Of a DNA stretch of 64,000 nucleotides, positions 60,101 through 64,000 are shown in pieces. The notes under the pieces are model-generated. The model saw only the letters and a list, made by a program, of their open reading frames with translations. It did not search any database and was not told where the DNA came from. The stretch is from the NCBI RefSeq assembly GCF_037126465.1, contig NC_088210.1:16393511-16457510 (forward strand). The letters run 5' to 3'. The position numbers and the translations under genes are program-made. Numbering within the stretch: position 1 is the first letter of the stretch; every line of letters starts with the position of its first letter. Source of the stretch: Ornithodoros turicata (Eukaryota; Arthropoda; Arachnida; Ixodida; Argasidae).

Positions 60101-63100
60101 AATACGAATCGATTACCTGACACTATTCGCAACCTATTTTCAGTATTCGAAATTTTTGAATAGTACAGATGCGAGGTATCGTTTTCGCAATTCTGCAACT
60201 GGGCTTCGCCTCATTGCATACAAGAGTTCGGTGAAGCCCACTTCACGTTACTGCCTTTGATCTTATGGCTCCATTTTGCGAGTCGGCTTCACCTCATTAC
60301 ACTCTGGTGCTAGGCGAAGTCCGCTTTACACTGTTTACAATATTCCGTGAATGTATAAAAATACACAAATAAATCCGTAAATAAATAAATCATCCATTAT
60401 ACGAACATGTTATCCATTGCGTAGGCATACACTGACACGTGTTCATTCGCCGCGTCCCACTTTTTAAGATATTTCGAAACCATATATTTTTAGTGGTATA
60501 TTCTTCGACGATTTATTTTCAATGGCACATTTATGAGCAATATATTTTTAAACCACGTTTTATGAGTGGGTTATTGAGTGCCTGTTATTTTTAACAAAGT
60601 TATTTGTGAAATTTATTTTAAAACAAACATTTTTTAACCGTATATTTTTAACACGTTCTAAGAGCCGCCACCCTCGCTGCTATAGCCTCCGAACTGTGGT
60701 CACTGATTAGGGTTACAAACGACATGGCCTCTATAATGCAGCAGGTCGTCGTCTCACCTTGCCCGTCTTCTGCACAAAGTGCCTCCACGATGGATGCCTC
60801 ATGATGTCTACGACGGAGAGCTGCTCGTACTTGCTCTGTTCACGTAGCCGTGCCGTCGACGTTGTGGACGCCGAAGCCCCCGACATCACCGGATCTGGCT
60901 CCTTTTTCGCCTTCGTTTTCTTTCCTTCCTTTCCTTTGTTCTTTCTCTTCTTCTTCGTAGACGCCTTCCCCTTGTTCCTTGTGTCTCTTGCCTCGAGCGA
61001 ACAGCGCGGAGGCGAGTTTAGAACGTCCTCCACGATACTTGCATCCTTGCCACTTACATCTACGGAGGAATCAACCTTGCCGTCCACTTTCGACACGGGT
61101 CCCTGCGTGCGGCTCGACGTTGAGCCGGTCGGCGGAGCACAATTCGAAACGCGATTACGTTCTAGCCCCGCACCTTCACAAACAGTACTCTGCGGAGGAT
61201 CCTGACCCACAGGATCAACGTGAACAACGTCCGGCACCAACAGAACGTCCTCTTCGACGTTGTTGTTCCGAGCGTCCTGCGCCGCCCGCAGGAATTCCAT
61301 GTCCTCTATGTGCTGCTCCAGTATCAGGCTTCCGCCACTCTCGTTGTCGCTCTGCGATTGGTCGTTCCAATCTTCCTCGCCGGTGAGTTCGTCCGGCGCG
61401 ACGACCCATTGGCCCGCATTCCTTCTGCACGCTTCCAGTTCTTCCTCCGGAACTTCGAGGAGTTCCTCCGGAGAGAACACCACGGTGGTGTCATTGTCGT
61501 CGTGCAGGGCCCAGGGGTCGCAGGACGGGTCGTCGTCCTGCGGTCGAGGGGCGACTTTCTCTTCCGGCCGAGGCGGAGATACTTCATCGCCGGTGCCGAA
61601 GTTGTAGTGTGCGCCGGATGGCGGAATGGGAGTGAGGGTGGCTTCCAGAGAGCACGGCATGGAAACTTTAGTCTGTGACGATTTGGAACGATGGCCCTTC
61701 TTCTGTTTCTCCACGTATTCCTGTACCTGCCCTAAAAGCCGCTCAATTCCGAGAACCTGCGGCGTTAAGAGAGCACGCGTGAGAGATCGATACCTGAAAG
61801 CTTCGATATTTAACCTTATTTTTTCCCAGTATTATGTGCGAGCTAAATGGAACGCAAGTCGCGTTACACTGAATGTGACGCCTGCATTCGAAATGCCTGA
61901 GGGAGCTTCATTGCTACTTTAGTAAGAAAAGATTACCCAGAATATCTTCAGAGACGCAGGAGACGCGCGGGTGCAAAAACAGCGAGTCTCAACCTCCCTG
62001 GGTTCACAGCTAGACAAGTCTGATTTTTTATTTTTTGCACAAAAACTACTTGGCCAAATTTATTAGCTTTTCCACCAGTGACCATTCCATACAATAAGCG
62101 TTCAAATATATATAAAAAGAATAAAAGTTTCACACTCCCGATGGGACTTCACTGGTCTGACCTGACATGAAATTTGCAGAGTACAGAATCCATTTAGCTA
62201 TCGCAGCCACCCATACGTGTGACACTTCCCCTATGTTCACGCTGGCACTGCCACTCATTAGCTTTTTCTTTCGTGAATTACTTGTTGACACTGTCCCCTA
62301 GGCTTTTGAAGGCTCTATGTGTTGTGTTTGTCCCTAGACGGAGCTCACCTCAGCTCGTTTGCCCATCTACATATTCGTGCAATATCACAAAAGTGTTTTA
62401 GGTACGTTTCTTGGTTGTTGTTGCATAACAGTTAAACCTCAATATAACGAAACGGTACACAAGGAAATTTGTGTTAGAGCAAAATAATTTGTAGTCCCTG
62501 CCAAAATTATTATCTAAACTATATTATCACTAAACTACATAAAAAACTCAATTAATAATAAAATAATTTATATAAAATAAATAATAACAAAAATAAAAGA
62601 TAAAAATCTAATAAAACTGAGTTATAAACAAAAAGAAAAACATTGGAGACTTCTTAAAATTTAATTAGGTACAAGTTTTCGGGCAGAGCCTGCGCTTCTT
62701 CAGGTCATTTATTCAATTTTAGTCTCATGTAGTATTAATAGTAGTATTAATTAAAGACTCCAGTGTTTTGCTTTTTGTTTGTGATTTTCCCCCTTGTGGA
62801 TCGACACTTCTGTCATTTTCTTCTCTGCCAAAACTAAATTATGTAAGACTCGTAACAAAAATAAATGAATAAATAAATAAATAAACAAATAAAACTCAAA
62901 CTCAATTCACTGCCATGTTTAGTCAGGCTCGATACAATGGAAGAAATCGTGTTCCCTGTGAGCTTCGTCATATCGAGGTTCGACTACACTTTCAGCACAA
63001 GCGCCATAGGCATCCGTGAGATCATTGGAACCCGTCAATACCTGCACTAAAAAAAATATAGGATAAGATGCATAGGTACCTCTATGGTATCTGGTGGGCG

Positions 63101-63618
63101 TACAAAAGGAACGTGGGACAGCCCATCCCAGTTGGACCCTTGAGACAACGGCGGAGAATCGGAGAAAAAGTCGTCGTCGTCCTGCAGGTGCCCACAACCG
63201 TCCCCTTCTGCCTCATCATTTTTGTCCAGCTCTGGTACCGAGCTAAAAGCGCCTTCATCTACAGCTGAATTCGTCGACGACTGCACATTTCCGTCGGCGG
63301 GACTCTGTTGTGGTTCATCCGCGTTTACGGGTTGTGTCTCTCGCTTTGACGCTTGAGAGGCTGGAGTGAGAGACGCCGCATCCCAGTCTGGATCTAGAAC
63401 TTCGAGAATGGAGCGATGACTCTGCTGTTCCCACTGGCGAATCTTGTCCCAGTGAATCTGAACGGAACAAGTGACAAAGTTTGAGCCGTCTCCTCATTGT
63501 ACGTTGACGTACTCACCTTCCACTGAGACTGGGGCTTCACTAAAACTGCAACCACATCCCCGTTGAGAGCACGGTTCCGGTCATGTAGTCCGCCAACATA
63601 TATGTCCATCTGACTGTC
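51173..63618 (-). CDS. DIS3L2: DIS3-like exonuclease 2 (5' end beyond window)
   Basis: Seventeen exons: 63618-63517, 63457-63080, 61756-60758, 60040-59893, 59719-59632, 59558-59414, 58519-58301, 57712-57536, 56876-56635, 56372-56189, 56087-56001, 55908-55761, 55636-55506, 53119-53015, 52140-51973, 51880-51839 and 51286-51173. They encode 1158 visible aa, all in phase; the N terminus lies past the right edge. The end of cold-shock domain 1 is [20 protein letters not shown] ~460-aa acidic linker follows, then cold-shock domain 2 ([24 protein letters not shown]). The RNB catalytic motif [14 protein letters not shown] has all its Asp (visible residues 638, 644, 646, 647), with further RNB blocks [16 protein letters not shown] and [21 protein letters not shown]. 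An S1-like C terminus ends the protein. There is no PIN domain, as expected for DIS3L2, the cytoplasmic 3'-5' exonuclease that degrades uridylated RNAs. The last two exons are less certain. Confidence 0.95.
53543..54180. mobile_element. hAT-type non-autonomous element
   Basis: Ends CAGTGATGGCCA / TGGCCATCACTG, bounded by an exact 8-bp duplication ATAAATAT (53535-53542 and 54181-54188). The subterminal regions hold many AGTAGTTA/TAACTACT motifs, the usual place for transposase-binding repeats. 638 bp, no transposase frame. It lies in a DIS3L2 intron. Confidence 0.9.
54855..54935 (+). mobile_element. tRNA-like SINE head inside an AT-rich repeat
   Basis: A-box-like TGACCCGATTGGTAGGAC and B-box GGTTCAAATCC at tRNA spacing, then 'cttgcttttttcaacagcaacc'. 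It is surrounded by 'cgaataNNcgaa' repeats (54530-54610, 55025-55090), which it seems to interrupt. Confidence 0.55.
55110..55445. mobile_element. Divergent relative of the 46291-46889 element
   Basis: Shares the order 'cagctccacctgt..gtgaacgtgaagc', 'atgcatggga..agattt' and 'caaaatgtgtaatgattgc' with that element, but has lost clear ends. Confidence 0.5.
57040..57512. repeat. TCGGG-rich dispersed repeat in DIS3L2 intron
   Basis: Left part TTATCGGGTTTTACGATTTT and right part AAAAATCGGGTTTAACCCGA form degenerate inverted ends. The family is related to the element in SLC35F6 intron 4. Confidence 0.55.
57803..58258. mobile_element. Element with 'AACCAACGCCACCTAG' ends, copy 2
   Basis: The left end GTTTAACCAACGCCACCTAG and right end CTAGGTGGTGTTGGTTTAAC are inverted, continuing inward with GGCCTGCTT-type sequence. 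The interior matches the copy at 23870-24303 in reverse orientation. Confidence 0.75.
58770..59100. repeat. Dispersed repeat with 'TTTAGGG' ends
   Basis: The left end TTTTAGGGAAAAACCCGG and right end ...AAACGCAGGGCCCTAAAC are inverted. A fragment of the same family lies at about 40890-41015 (aaacacagggccctaag). Contains C and A runs near 58855. Confidence 0.55.
62429..62987. mobile_element. Probable Tigger-like element in DIS3L2 intron
   Basis: CAGTTAAACCTCAATATAAC at the left and an inverse-like right end (TATCGAGGTTCGACTAC) are typical of Tigger/pogo. Ends are diverged; the interior is A/T-rich without a transposase. Confidence 0.5.
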
Positions 63619-64000
63619 CTGCAACAATTGCGTTTTCAAACAGCCGATGAATACGATTTCCAGGAAGTCACCCCTCCAAAACTGCTTGCAATATGTGTGC
63701 GTGAAGATTCCAATATAACTCTACATGAAATACTGTAGTTCACGTTCGCATTTTGGCATATTCTTCTTGTACGATAAGCAATGTACAATAAGCCGAGAAA
63801 AACACATAGTCTCCAGGATTATGCATACTGGAAGTTTTTCCACCCGAATTCGCATAAATTTAGAGCACCCAATTTTTACCCACCAAATTTAGAAAAAAAT
63901 ATTTCCGGAATACTGCAGCCTCTAGTGTTCATCCATGTTCAGCGTCGGCCGACAATCTACTTGGCAATTTTTTTCGTCCGAAAAGTGCTTAGATATTAAA
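63619..64000. other. Right edge: intron sequence of DIS3L2
   Basis: No upstream DIS3L2 exon is recognisable here. About 63780-63910 resembles an inverted copy of the TCGGG-rich repeat at 5590-5700. Confidence 0.5.

Noticed and set aside
60759..61678. Several plus-strand ORFs over 100 aa
   Set aside because: Shadows of the large DIS3L2 linker exon, which has matching splice sites and leads in frame into the cold-shock domain.
1..64000. CRISPR array, bacterial operon or viral genome
   Set aside because: No regularly spaced identical repeats with unique spacers, no operon structure and no viral gene set. All genes are spliced animal genes.

Overview
This is nuclear DNA of an arthropod, most likely a tick or another arachnid. 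The evidence is spliced genes with GT-AG introns, orthologues of animal proteins, a tRNA-derived SINE of the kind seen in tick genomes (recalled, not searched), and a high density of small inverted-repeat transposons. I found no bacterial operon, CRISPR array or viral genome. Exon boundaries were read by hand from splice sites. Every junction reported keeps the reading frame, which is the main internal check.

Layout, left to right: (1) 360-4269 (+), PRXL2B-like prostamide/prostaglandin F synthase, six exons. (2) 4805-9606 (-), splicing factor SF3B4, ten exons, convergent with PRXL2B. (3) 10155-12204 (+), a single-pass membrane protein with an LDL-receptor class A module, divergent from SF3B4. 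(4) 16922-19083 (+), a FoxL2-type forkhead factor, preceded by a cluster of palindromic MITEs. (5) About 19.1-28.4 kb, a gene-poor stretch of nested repeats. (6) 28473-32514 (+), transporter SLC35F6, seven exons. (7) 33740-50701 (-), a 21-finger C2H2 zinc-finger protein, convergent with SLC35F6. (8) 51173-63618 (-), exoribonuclease DIS3L2, whose 5' end lies beyond the right edge of the window.

The genes are unrelated housekeeping or regulatory genes (RNA splicing, RNA decay, transport, lipid mediator synthesis, transcription) and do not look like one pathway. The distinctive biology lies in how mobile elements sit in them. A pair of tandem elements sits at a zinc-finger splice donor, with a 10-bp target duplication that copies the donor. 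An element with a 9-bp target duplication fills what was probably a 57-bp intron of SLC35F6. Several elements are nested inside others. Two further points deserve a check: a pair of mini-exons in the zinc-finger gene that cannot both be joined in frame at their main splice sites, and a long acidic linker inside DIS3L2. I saw no clearly new multi-gene system.
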